A stretch of 64,000 nt of DNA from Candidatus Gastranaerophilales bacterium (GCA_944323995.1 CALUUN010000002.1:124001-188000); one strand, 5' to 3'; positions 42,225 to 49,686 are shown, counted from the first letter of the stretch. Translations and numbers: made by a program. Notes: generated by a model from the sequence alone, not told the origin.

Positions 42225-42630
42225 CAGGCACAAAATCTCCCCTCGGATTGTAACCGTAATCTATTCGTTCATTTCCGAAAGAATTCGGTACATAATCTCC
42301 CCGGGAGTTAAAACCGTAGTTGATATTCGTATTGCCGACCGAGGTCGGAACATAATCACCGCGGGCATTGTATCCGTATTGGACACGGTTCCCGCCGATT
42401 GATGTCGGCACATAATCGCCTTTTGCGTTAAACCCGTAATCAATCTTTTTGTTGCCGATTGAAGTCGGAACATAATCGCCGCGGGCATTGTATCCGTATT
42501 GAATACGCTCGCCTTTTATTGACGTCGGAACATAATCGCCCTGTGCATTATAGCCGTAATTGATATTACCTGCCTGTACGGCAAGCATGCTGAAGGTGAA
42601 TAATACAGCTGATATTATAACTTTTTTCAT
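42208..42630 (-). CDS. Secreted protein of six 20-residue repeats (YGYNARGDYVPTS)
   Basis: 140 residues. Signal peptide MKKVIISAVLFTFSMLAVQA, then six 20-residue repeats with consensus I-x-Y-G-Y/F-N-x-R/K-G-D-Y-V-P-T-S-I-G-x-x-R and a final VDIGF. The DNA repeats are 60 bp and clearly homologous. Four of six carry RGD, others QGD or KGD. No known fold is recognised; short beta repeats are likely. AAAGGAG lies before ATG, and an extended -10 TGCTATAAT is present upstream. Periplasmic or surface protein of unknown role. Confidence 0.82.
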   Translation of the reverse strand: MKKVIISAVLFTFSMLAVQAGNINYGYNAQGDYVPTSIKGERIQYGYNARGDYVPTSIGNKKIDYGFNAKGDYVPTSIGGNRVQYGYNARGDYVPTSVGNTNINYGFNSRGDYVPNSFGNERIDYGYNPRGDFVPVDIGF

Positions 42631-42716
42631 ACAAACTCCTTTCCTGATACATTATAGCATACTTACCATTTTTTTTAAACCGCTATAGGAACTTTTTGCG
42701 CAATTCATTAACAATA

Positions 42717-42751
42717 TTTATGACTAAAGGTCATTGACTTTTAGTCATAAA
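42717..42751. promoter_or_regulatory. TetR operator candidate: 12-bp inverted repeat
   Basis: TTTATGACTAAA (42717-42728) and its exact complement TTTAGTCATAAA (42740-42751) are separated by 11 bp and overlap the -35 and spacer of the tetR promoter. This fits autoregulation by the adjacent TetR protein. Confidence 0.65.
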
Positions 42752-42762
42752 TATGCTAAAAT
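42735..42762 (+). promoter_or_regulatory. Promoter of the tetR-akr-flavodoxin operon
   Basis: TTGACT (42735-42740), 16-bp spacer, TAAAAT (42757-42762) with TGC making an extended -10. Confidence 0.65.
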
Positions 42763-42785
42763 TGAATTATAAAGGAGGAAAATTA

Positions 42786-43388
42786 ATGAACAGCAGACAA
42801 TTATCCGCAATGAAAACAAGAGAAAAACTGGTGAAAACCGCACACAAACTTTTAATGACAAAGGGATTTGACGCAGTAAACGTTGAAGAAATAACAAAAA
42901 AAGCAGGAGTTGCAAAAGGGACTTTTTATACATATTTCAAAAGAAAGGAAGATATAGTGCTTGAAATCAGCAGGGCACCGTTTTCAAAAATAGCGGAAGA
43001 ACTTGAAGAAATGTGCAATTTAGCGCTTATAGAACGGCTTGTGCATTATTTTTGCCGGTTTATGGAATGTGTGGAATCCTGCGGCATACACATTTGCAGA
43101 CAGTGGATTCGGGATGTGATTGATCCTGAGAATGTTCCTGACAACAAAGACGGCCAAAAATGGTTTTATGATTATGAGATGCTCAAAGAAATTTTAAACA
43201 TAGCGGTAGAAAACGGAGAGTTGAAAGAAGGTACACCGGTCGAGCTTTTAACCCACATTATAATCAGTGAACTTTACGGGATGATGACCTGCTGGTGCAT
43301 GTCAAACGGGAGCTTTGAACCGCTTGAATGGACAAATAAATTTTGCGATGTTCAACTCAAGGCTATATTTAAACCTTACTTGAAATAA
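42786..43388 (+). CDS. TetR-family transcriptional regulator
   Basis: 200 residues from ATG 42786 (AAAGGAGG upstream). The N-terminal HTH is clear: KLVKTAHKLLMTKGFDAVNV, then ITKKAGVAKGTFYTYFKRKE. The C-terminal ligand domain contains several Cys (MECVESCGIHICRQW), which might sense redox or electrophiles. It heads an operon with an aldo/keto reductase and a flavodoxin, spaced 13 and 11 bp, and has a perfect inverted repeat in its promoter. It probably represses the operon until an inducer binds. Confidence 0.92.
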   Translation: MNSRQLSAMKTREKLVKTAHKLLMTKGFDAVNVEEITKKAGVAKGTFYTYFKRKEDIVLEISRAPFSKIAEELEEMCNLALIERLVHYFCRFMECVESCGIHICRQWIRDVIDPENVPDNKDGQKWFYDYEMLKEILNIAVENGELKEGTPVELLTHIIISELYGMMTCWCMSNGSFEPLEWTNKFCDVQLKAIFKPYLK

Positions 43389-43401
43389 AGGAGAATTAAT
43401 T

Positions 43402-44247
43402 ATGCAGACAGTAAAATTAAATAACGGTGTTGAAATGCCGATTTTAGGCTACGGGGTTTTTCTTGTTGACCCGAAAGAATGCGAAAGATGTGTAACTGAC
43501 GCAATTGATGCCGGTTACAGAATGATTGATACGGCGCAGGCCTATTTTAACGAAGAAGGCGTCGGAAATGCCGTCAAAAAATCCGGAATAAAAAGAGAGG
43601 AATTTTTCCTTGTTTCAAAAATCTGGATTACAAACGGCGGATACGAAAAAGCAAAAAAATCAATAGATGAATCTTTGCGGAAATTACAGACGGATTATCT
43701 TGATTTAATGCTTATCCACCAGCCGTTCAATGATTATTACGGAACATACAGAGCCATGGAAGAAGCATACAAAGCCGGCAAACTCCGTGCAATCGGCGTC
43801 AGTAACTTTTTCCCCGACAGATATGTCGATTTGTGTAATTTTGTTGAAATTAAGCCGATGATTAACCAGATGGAAACGCATGTATTCCAGCAGCAGAAAA
43901 AATTACGTGATTATATGAAAAAATATAATGCTCAGCTTATGTCGTGGAGTCCTATGGCAAGAGGCGAAAACAATTTCTTTAACAACGAAGTTTTGAAATC
44001 AATCGGAGAAAAATATAATAAATCTGTTGCGCAGGTCGCTTTGAGGTTTTTAACTCAGGAAAACATAATTATCATCCCAAAATCTACGCACAAAGAACGA
44101 ATGAAAGAAAACTTTGAAATATTTGACTTTGAACTTTCCAAAGATGATATGGAAACTTTAAGAAGTATGGACAAAGGCGAAAGCATATTTGTGGATCATT
44201 ACAGTCCTGAATTTGTTGAATACATAATCAATTACGATAAAAATTAG
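43402..44247 (+). CDS. Aldo/keto reductase
   Basis: 281 residues, the normal size for a single AKR barrel. The catalytic tetrad is intact: D43, Y48, K73 and H106. Signatures MPILGYGVF, AGYRMIDTAQAYFNEEGVG and IGVSNF, and the NADPH-site IIIPKSTHKERMKEN, are present. It reduces aldehydes or ketones with NADPH; the substrate is unspecified. The position between TetR and flavodoxin suggests detoxification of reactive carbonyls or quinones. Confidence 0.95.
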   Translation: MQTVKLNNGVEMPILGYGVFLVDPKECERCVTDAIDAGYRMIDTAQAYFNEEGVGNAVKKSGIKREEFFLVSKIWITNGGYEKAKKSIDESLRKLQTDYLDLMLIHQPFNDYYGTYRAMEEAYKAGKLRAIGVSNFFPDRYVDLCNFVEIKPMINQMETHVFQQQKKLRDYMKKYNAQLMSWSPMARGENNFFNNEVLKSIGEKYNKSVAQVALRFLTQENIIIIPKSTHKERMKENFEIFDFELSKDDMETLRSMDKGESIFVDHYSPEFVEYIINYDKN

Positions 44248-44258
44248 AGGAATAAAAC

Positions 44259-44834
44259 ATGAAGAAACTTTTATTAATTATTATACTGATACTTATAATC
44301 TGTGGTGGAGTTGCTTATGCAATAACACAGAGCAATCAACAAGGAGCGGCAAAAATGTCTGACAAAAAAGTATTAGTAGCATATTTTTCTTTGAGCGGTA
44401 ACACAAAATCAGTTGCCGAACAAATTCACTCACAAACAGGCGGCGATATATTCAGAATTGAACCTGTGTCACCTTATCCTGAAGATTCTGAGGAAGTAAC
44501 TTACGGTATAGGAAAAGAGCAAGTCAGCAAAGGAATTCTTCCGCCGATAAAAAATACCGACATATCCGGTTATGATATTATTTTTGTAGGTACACCCGTC
44601 TGGTGGTCTGTAATGGCACCGCCGGTTAAAACATTTTTAACGGAAAACAATTTTGAAGGCAAAACAATAGTTCCTTTCATAACTCATGGCGGTGGAGGCG
44701 GTTATTCAACAGATAAAGACATGGCAAACCTTGCAAAAGGCGCCAGGGTATTATCACCGCTTGTTGTATACGGAAAAGGAAATGCCGAGACAGTCAAAGA
44801 AATCACAAACTGGCTTAATAAACTGAATTTTTAA
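44259..44834 (+). CDS. Membrane-anchored flavodoxin-like protein
   Basis: 191 residues. Residues 1-22 form a hydrophobic anchor or signal (LLLIIILILIICGGVAYA). The flavodoxin domain follows: VLVAYFSLSGNTKSVAEQI (FMN phosphate loop SLSGNTK), VGTPVWWSVMAPPVKTFL, and FITHGGGGGYS. Such flavodoxin_4-type proteins are often secreted in anaerobes. It is the third gene of the tetR-akr operon and ends in a strong terminator shared with hxlR. Confidence 0.88.
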   Translation: MKKLLLIIILILIICGGVAYAITQSNQQGAAKMSDKKVLVAYFSLSGNTKSVAEQIHSQTGGDIFRIEPVSPYPEDSEEVTYGIGKEQVSKGILPPIKNTDISGYDIIFVGTPVWWSVMAPPVKTFLTENNFEGKTIVPFITHGGGGGYSTDKDMANLAKGARVLSPLVVYGKGNAETVKEITNWLNKLNF

Positions 44835-44840
44835 TATAAA

Positions 44841-44877
44841 TAAATTCCTGAACAGTAGTTCAGGAATTTATTTTTTG
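44841..44877. terminator. Bidirectional intrinsic terminator
   Basis: The 12-bp stem TAAATTCCTGAA/TTCAGGAATTTA with a 6-base loop and T-run lies between convergent flavodoxin and hxlR genes, overlapping the hxlR 3' end. Confidence 0.88.
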
Positions 44878-45192
44878 CCTTTTATACCAGCTGCCCCAAT
44901 TTTCAAGTGCATCCATAATGGGTCGCATGCTTTCACCCAAATCAGTCAACTTATATTCTGTATGAAGGATTTTTTCATCATATTCAATACGATTGATAAT
45001 TCCGGCTTTTACCATATCTTTCAAATTATCTGTCAGAACTTTATGGCTTATGCCTTCCAAAGACTTTTTCAATTCATTAAATCTATACGGTTTTGTAAAC
45101 AGATTTCTTAATATTAATAATTTCCATTTATTGCCAATAAGGTTAACCGTTGTTGCAACAGGACATGCCGGCAATTCTTCTTTTTTTATCAT
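44860..45192 (-). CDS. HxlR-type winged-helix regulator
   Basis: 110 residues. CPVATTVNLIGNKWKLLILR with Cys10 is the classic start of HxlR/YodB proteins, followed by FNELKKSLEGISHKVLTDNL and the wing EYKLTDLGESM. The N-terminal Cys often senses electrophiles or disulfide stress. It is divergent from the cupin gene; half-sites GTAGTTAC and GTAATTTAC in the 108-bp gap could be its target. Regulation of the cupin gene is likely but inferred. Confidence 0.92.
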   Translation of the reverse strand: MIKKEELPACPVATTVNLIGNKWKLLILRNLFTKPYRFNELKKSLEGISHKVLTDNLKDMVKAGIINRIEYDEKILHTEYKLTDLGESMRPIMDALENWGSWYKRQKINS

Positions 45193-45300
45193 TATACTAT
45201 TCTCCGCTCAAAATATAACACAAACAGTAGTTACAAAAAAGTGCGTAATTTACAGATATAAAATAGCTGATTATACTGTAATTATAAAAAGGAGGAAATC

Positions 45301-45678
45301 ATGACAAATTACAAAACAACAGAACTCGGCAAACTTGATGAACTCATCAAACTTGAAAACGGAAAAACATTTCTACACGACCTGCTTGAGCTAACAAGTT
45401 GCGAAATTTCCGTAAACACAGTCGCTAAAGGATTTAAAGTTCCTTTCAATCACAAACACAAACAAAATGAAGAAGTGTATATTGTATTGAAGGGTAACGG
45501 AATTATTACGGTTGACGAAACTCCGATAGAAATTAAAGAAGGTTCCGCTGTTAAAATATTACCTGATGCGGCAAGGACAATTGAAAATACCGGTGAAAAC
45601 GAATTGCAATTTATCTGTATTCAGGCAAAAGAAAATTCTCTTGAGCAATTCGGACTCGCTGATGCTGAACTTTGTTAA
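45301..45678 (+). CDS. Cupin-domain protein
   Basis: 125 residues, one cupin barrel: FNHKHKQNEEVYIVLKGNG at about 50-68 supplies the usual metal ligands (two His, one Glu), and the second motif is weaker (LPDAARTIENTGENELQFICI). Proteins of this kind bind metal or sugar and include small isomerases or oxygenases. AAAGGAGG precedes ATG 45301. It is divergent from hxlR and ends in a strong terminator. Substrate unknown. Confidence 0.88.
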   Translation: MTNYKTTELGKLDELIKLENGKTFLHDLLELTSCEISVNTVAKGFKVPFNHKHKQNEEVYIVLKGNGIITVDETPIEIKEGSAVKILPDAARTIENTGENELQFICIQAKENSLEQFGLADAELC

Positions 45679-45705
45679 AAAATCAGGGAAATTCCCTGAT
45701 TTTTT
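45677..45705 (+). terminator. Intrinsic terminator of the cupin gene
   Basis: Stem AAAAATCAGGGAA/TTCCCTGATTTTT with T-run, overlapping the stop codon. Confidence 0.88.
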
Positions 45706-45719
45706 AGTTTACTGCTTAA

Positions 45720-45754
45720 TAGCAAAAAAATTTTTGTTCGTATTTAAGATAAAT
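45720..45754 (+). promoter_or_regulatory. Leaderless promoter module
   Basis: TAGCAAAAAA at the -35 position and TTTAAG six bases before ATG 45755; no ribosome site. Gap-free alignment with 36541-36575. Confidence 0.55.
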
Positions 45755-46180
45755 ATGAGAATTCAAAATTACAATTCTAATCAGCCTGCGTTTCAGGCAA
45801 AATTTCTTGAAAGCGCATCACTGCGGCTAATCAAACAATATGCAGCGGAAAAAGGAAAGCTGGAAAAACTGACGGCAGCGGGGAAAAATATGGATTCTGC
45901 ATATCAAGACACTTACCTGCGCGTAGACTTGTACACAAAAGACAACAAACCATGCGTAAGTTTTTCAAGATTTGTCCCCAAAGATAACGTTCAAGAAATC
46001 AAATCCGGAAAAGATCTGGTTTTGACAAATATCAAAGAATACCGCAGCAAAAAGGCCTGCAATCCTTTGAAATTTGCGCTTCACAAGTTAATCAGACTCG
46101 GTTATGATGTCCCGAACTACAGATTATTTAATGAAGTCGTAGTAAAGCCATCCGGTAAAATAAACCTAATTCATAACTAA
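45755..46180 (+). CDS. Small protein with AFQAKF box, paralogue 1
   Basis: 141 residues from ATG 45755; a longer frame overlapping the cupin gene is not credible. The N-terminus MRIQNYNSNQPAFQAKFLES carries the tag-like box. The rest is basic alpha/beta: YLRVDLYTKDN, SFSRFVPKDNVQE, NPLKFALHKLIRLGYD. It is about half identical to the next gene. No family recognised. It has no Shine-Dalgarno, whereas the following paralogue has one, so the pair forms a small operon with a leaderless first gene. Confidence 0.72.
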   Translation: MRIQNYNSNQPAFQAKFLESASLRLIKQYAAEKGKLEKLTAAGKNMDSAYQDTYLRVDLYTKDNKPCVSFSRFVPKDNVQEIKSGKDLVLTNIKEYRSKKACNPLKFALHKLIRLGYDVPNYRLFNEVVVKPSGKINLIHN

Positions 46181-46190
46181 AAAGGACAAT

Positions 46191-46613
46191 ATGAAAATCG
46201 GAAGTTACAACTCGAGCCAGCCTGCATTTCAGGCAAAATTTCTCAACAGCCAATCTTTAAAACTGATTGCCGAATACGCTGTTGAAAAAGGCGAATTCAA
46301 AAAACTAAATACAGCCAGAAAAAACATTGACAGGTCAAATCTTACTACCCGTTTGAGAGTGGATATTTTCAAGGAACAAGACAAATGCGGCATAACTTTT
46401 ACGAGATATGTACCCAAAGACAATGTTCTTGCCCCGAAAACAATGGACGATTATATTATCACAAAAGTTAAAACATACGAAACAACAAACACCTCAAACC
46501 CGCTTGAATTCGGGTTGCAAAAGATAATAAAACTCGGCAATAATGCACCTCACAACAATATGTTCAAAGAAGTTGTCATAAAAGGCCGCCGCAAAGTAGT
46601 TGATTTAAAATAA
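46191..46613 (+). CDS. Small protein with AFQAKF box, paralogue 2
   Basis: 140 residues from ATG 46191, AAAGGA 6 nt upstream. It begins MKIGSYNSSQPAFQAKFLNS and shares with paralogue 1 the blocks LRVDIFKEQDK, RYVPKDNV and NPLEFGLQKIIKLG. It is basic, without signal peptide or membrane helix. Tandem duplication is evident. The 119-residue gene at 13779 has a loosely similar composition. Function unknown. Confidence 0.72.
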   Translation: MKIGSYNSSQPAFQAKFLNSQSLKLIAEYAVEKGEFKKLNTARKNIDRSNLTTRLRVDIFKEQDKCGITFTRYVPKDNVLAPKTMDDYIITKVKTYETTNTSNPLEFGLQKIIKLGNNAPHNNMFKEVVIKGRRKVVDLK

Positions 46614-46615
46614 AA

Positions 46616-46638
46616 AAACACCCCATCAGGGGTGTTTG
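46616..46638 (+). terminator. Intrinsic terminator
   Basis: Stem AAACACCCC/GGGGTGTTT with a four-base loop after paralogue 2, just before tRNA-Gln on the other strand. Confidence 0.8.
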
Positions 46639-46643
46639 AAATT

Positions 46644-46715
46644 CTGGGGCGGAAGGATTCGAACCTCCGAATGGCGGGACCAAAACCCGCTGCCTTACCG
46701 CTTGGCTACGCCCCA
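46644..46715 (-). tRNA. tRNA-Gln (anticodon TTG)
   Basis: 72 nt on the minus strand. The acceptor stem TGGGGCG/CGCCCCA, D-arm GTAGCCAAGCGGTAAGGC, anticodon stem GCGGG/CCCGC with loop TTTTGGT (anticodon TTG), and T-arm GGTTCGAATCC are all present. The discriminator is G73; CCA is not encoded and must be added by the nucleotidyltransferase. Confidence 0.96.
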
Positions 46716-46739
46716 AGGCTACGTATTCTATTTTATCCG

Positions 46740-47432
46740 CTAAAACTTCATTGTCAATATTGGACTTTCTTCTTTTGCATAAACAATCCCGACGCTGTTT
46801 TTCAAAAGAGATTCAAAGACCTTCAGCACCGGAATTTCGCTTTCAAAATGGCCTATATCAAATAGTACAATCGGGCTTTCCAGAGCGGTGTGGAATTTTA
46901 TATCGCCGGTAACAAAGGCATCCGCGCCGTTTTCAAAGGCTTCTTGTATAAATTCGGAACCGCTTCCGGCACAGAATGCTATTTTTTTCATTTCGGAAAC
47001 TTTTTTCTTATTTACAACACGTATGTTTTTTGAAATTCGGGAAAGTTTTTTCAAAAAATCGTCCGTTTTAATTTCAGTATCGGAAAATCTGACAAAATCT
47101 CCGATAAATCCGTCAACACTCATTTCCAGAACTTTCATCAAAGTATCGGTTGTTCCGCCGTTTGCGCGGTCAAGGTTAGTATGAGCACAATAGATATTTA
47201 TATTTTTATATTCAAACGGTACAAAAAACAGCGGATGATGCGAAATTATCATATCGCAATTATTTAATTTTGCCTGACGAACAACATCTTCCGTAACCGT
47301 CAGACAGAGCATGACTTTTTCAACCTGAGTTATATTTTCCGCATCAACAATTCTGCCGGAAGCGTCCCATTCTTCAGCGAGATTCAGCGGCGCAAAGTTC
47401 TCTATTATTTGTATTATCTGCTCTTTGTCCAT
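46740..47432 (-). CDS. Nif3-like dinuclear metal centre protein
   Basis: 230 residues from ATG 47432, preceded by GAGGT; the upstream frame lies within coaBC and is not needed. Metal-binding features of the NIF3/YqfO family: SHHPLFF, AHTNLDRA, and near the end GHFESE. The middle contains GSGSEFIQEAFENGADAFVTG. These proteins bind two metal ions and may act as GTP cyclohydrolase-like or unknown hydrolases. The gene overlaps coaBC by 59 bp, so they are cotranscribed. Confidence 0.88.
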   Translation of the reverse strand: MDKEQIIQIIENFAPLNLAEEWDASGRIVDAENITQVEKVMLCLTVTEDVVRQAKLNNCDMIISHHPLFFVPFEYKNINIYCAHTNLDRANGGTTDTLMKVLEMSVDGFIGDFVRFSDTEIKTDDFLKKLSRISKNIRVVNKKKVSEMKKIAFCAGSGSEFIQEAFENGADAFVTGDIKFHTALESPIVLFDIGHFESEIPVLKVFESLLKNSVGIVYAKEESPILTMKF

Positions 47433-48600
47433 ATATAACCTCAAAAATCCGCTCTGCGATTTTATATTTGTCCGAACGGTCAATTTTTAACATATTACCG
47501 TTTTTGTCAAAAATTGTTACTTCGTTATAATCACTTGAAAACCCGATATCTTTTCGCGAAATATCATTTGCGACCAGAAAATCGCAGCCTTTTTTTTGAA
47601 TTTTTTCTTTTGCATTTTCGATTAAGTTTTCACTTTCCGCGCAAAATCCGACAATAGTTTGAACAGTTTTTTCCGCACAAATTTTTTGCAGTATATCGGG
47701 ATTTTTAACCAGTTCAATAGAAATCGAATCATCGGAAGTTTTCTTCATTTTTCGGGCGGAAATGTTTTTTGGCCTGTAATCCGCAACTGCAGCGGCCATA
47801 ATCACGCAATCCGAATTAACAAATTCAGCCTCAACAGCCTTTTGCATATCAAGCGCCGATTTAACTTTAACAACTCTGTATCCGCGCTCAACATCAACCG
47901 TCGAAATTAAGACTACATCAGCACCTTGATTGAATGCCGTATCCGCAAGCGCTATGCCCATTTTCCCCGAGGAATAATTTGATATATACCTTACGGGGTC
48001 AATATCTTCAATTGTTCCGCCGGCCGTGATTACGATTTTTTTACCCGCAAGTTTTTTTTCAGCGTTTAAGATATCGACGGCGCGGTCAAAAATTTTCTCA
48101 AGACCGCAAAGCCTTCCGACACCCTGATATCCGCATGCCAGAAAACCCGTTTCAGGCTCAATGATTTCGTAACCGTATTTGCGCAGCTTTTGAATATTTT
48201 CCTGAATAATTTCATTTTGCCACATGTTGCAGTTCATAGCCGGAGCAATCAAAACAGTCTTTTTAAAAGCGCTTACAACAGATGTCAAAAGATTATCACA
48301 TATACCGTTTGCGATTTTGCCGATAGTATTTGCGGTAGCTGGCGCAATAATCATAATATCCGCTTCGTCCGCGTATGAAATATGTTCCGGTTTAAAATCC
48401 GGAATTTCAAATTCTTCAATACCGACCTCATTCCGGCTCAAATTTTGCAGTGTAAGTTTGGTTACAAAATTCAAGGCGTTAGGGGTGCAGATAACACGGA
48501 CGTTTGCATTTTCACGTTTAAACATTCTGATAAGCTCACAAATTTTGTAAGCCGCAATTCCGCCTGATATACCGATTAAAATATTTTTCCCGCTAAGCAT
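47374..48600 (-). CDS. coaBC: Bifunctional CoaBC (PPC decarboxylase / PPC synthetase)
   Basis: 408 residues. The N-terminal flavin decarboxylase half has GISGGIAAYKICELIR, APATANTIGKIANG and the PAMNCNMW motif. The C-terminal synthetase half has VITAGGTIEDIDPVRYISN and SSGKMGIALA, AAAVADYRP and IVGFCAE. The enzyme makes 4'-phosphopantetheine from phosphopantothenate, cysteine and CTP for coenzyme A. It overlaps gmk by 8 bp and nif3 by 59 bp: operon gmk-coaBC-nif3, with gmk and coaBC in the order often seen in bacteria. Confidence 0.96.
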   Translation of the reverse strand: MLSGKNILIGISGGIAAYKICELIRMFKRENANVRVICTPNALNFVTKLTLQNLSRNEVGIEEFEIPDFKPEHISYADEADIMIIAPATANTIGKIANGICDNLLTSVVSAFKKTVLIAPAMNCNMWQNEIIQENIQKLRKYGYEIIEPETGFLACGYQGVGRLCGLEKIFDRAVDILNAEKKLAGKKIVITAGGTIEDIDPVRYISNYSSGKMGIALADTAFNQGADVVLISTVDVERGYRVVKVKSALDMQKAVEAEFVNSDCVIMAAAVADYRPKNISARKMKKTSDDSISIELVKNPDILQKICAEKTVQTIVGFCAESENLIENAKEKIQKKGCDFLVANDISRKDIGFSSDYNEVTIFDKNGNMLKIDRSDKYKIAERIFEVIYGQRADNTNNRELCAAESR

Positions 48601-49156
48601 TGTTACGCTCCTTGTTAATTACATTTTCCAGCGCACAAATTGCTTTTTCAAGGTCATCGTTAAGAATTTTATAGTCAAACCTTTCGGCTCTTTCGAGTTC
48701 AATTTTAGCCTGTTCAAGACGCTTTTGAATAGTTTCTTCATCTTCGGTGTGACGGCCTCTGAGGCGGTTTTCCAACGCTTCGTAAGAAGGCGGGCAGATA
48801 AAAATTAAAACTGCTTCGGGCATACGTTTTTTAACCTGCAAAGCGCCCTGCGTGTCGATTTCAAGGATTATATCCTTGCCCTGTTCCAGACACTGATTAA
48901 TATATTTTTTCTTTGTACCGTAAAAATTTCCCGCAAACTCAGCCCATTCAAGAAACTTGTCATTATCAATACAATTTTGAAATTCATCTTTTGAAAGGAA
49001 GAAATAATTCACACCGTCGACTTCGCCGGGGCGGGGTTTTCTTGTTGTGCAGGAAATCGACAGCATAAATTCCGGATTCTTTTTAAGGAAACCTTTCAAC
49101 ACCGTGCCTTTGCCGACACCTGACGAACCTGATATAACATACAATTTCTTGTTCAT
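48593..49156 (-). CDS. gmk: Guanylate kinase
   Basis: 187 residues. P-loop SGSSGVGKGT at about 9-18, then SCTTRKPRPGEVDGVNYFFL and EFAGNFYGT (GMP-binding), and RLRGRHTEDEETIQKRL lid. It phosphorylates GMP to GDP. The ATG 49156 has no Shine-Dalgarno; TATAAT ends 7 nt before it, so the transcript is predicted to begin at the start codon. First gene of the gmk-coaBC-nif3 operon. Confidence 0.96.
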   Translation of the reverse strand: MNKKLYVISGSSGVGKGTVLKGFLKKNPEFMLSISCTTRKPRPGEVDGVNYFFLSKDEFQNCIDNDKFLEWAEFAGNFYGTKKKYINQCLEQGKDIILEIDTQGALQVKKRMPEAVLIFICPPSYEALENRLRGRHTEDEETIQKRLEQAKIELERAERFDYKILNDDLEKAICALENVINKERNNA

Positions 49157-49183
49157 TAAAAATATTATACAATAAAAAATCCG

Positions 49184-49600
49184 TTAAGGTAAATTTTTGA
49201 AATAATCCGGATCAGACAAAGCCTTTTCGGTGCATGCAATTCCGTTTAAGGTACTTGCGGAAGTTTCACTACATAAAGAAGGATGTGACTCCAAATCGTA
49301 ATGCGTACCTTTTGCACCGCTTGGCACAAGCCGGTTGTCCAATACTTCAAACGTAAACAAATCATGCCCCCATGCATTCGGCCCGTTTTCAAGCCCGTTG
49401 ATATCAGCCGTTAACAAAAGTCCGGCATCGGCATTATTTGTGGGATTCTCACCCATAACAAGCACTCCGTCCTGCAGAATAAACTGACCGTCGTCCAAAA
49501 AATGAGTGTGTATAACGGATTTTTTGCTGTATATTTGATAATCATCAATAGTGTATGCGTCGGCATAATGAATTTCAAAGGATTTCGCACAAATTAAGAC
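49184..49600 (-). pseudogene. Prepilin-like gene remnant (C-terminal half only)
   Basis: The minus-strand frame from about 49600 to the stop at 49184 encodes ADAYTIDDYQIY, DGVLVMGENPTNN, then DINGLENGPNAWGHDLFTF, which parallels the DINGPDNPPNAYGRDRFSF of the prepilin at 10969, and VLDNRLVPSGAKGTHY. The FTLAE signal and the N-terminal helix are missing; upstream the frame runs into unrelated sequence and a terminator. It is a 5'-truncated prepilin gene, probably after a deletion or recombination. Confidence 0.7.
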
Positions 49601-49686
49601 TTGGCAGGTTAACATTAAAAGAGGCCTACATAATTGCGGATTTACTGGGGTATGATTTAGAATTTGTTGAACGAAAACAGCATTAA
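49555..49686 (+). pseudogene. HTH-like C-terminal remnant
   Basis: A plus-strand frame of 43 codons ends with RLGRLTLKEAYIIADLLGYD and LEFVERKQH, the style of the last helices of small XRE proteins. It lacks the recognition helix and has no ribosome site. It abuts and partly overlaps the truncated prepilin, so the two remnants probably mark a rearrangement junction. Confidence 0.35.

Noticed and set aside
46632..46865. A 77-codon frame over the tRNA gene
   Set aside because: It overlaps tRNA-Gln and the end of the nif3-like gene; typical spurious translation of a tRNA.
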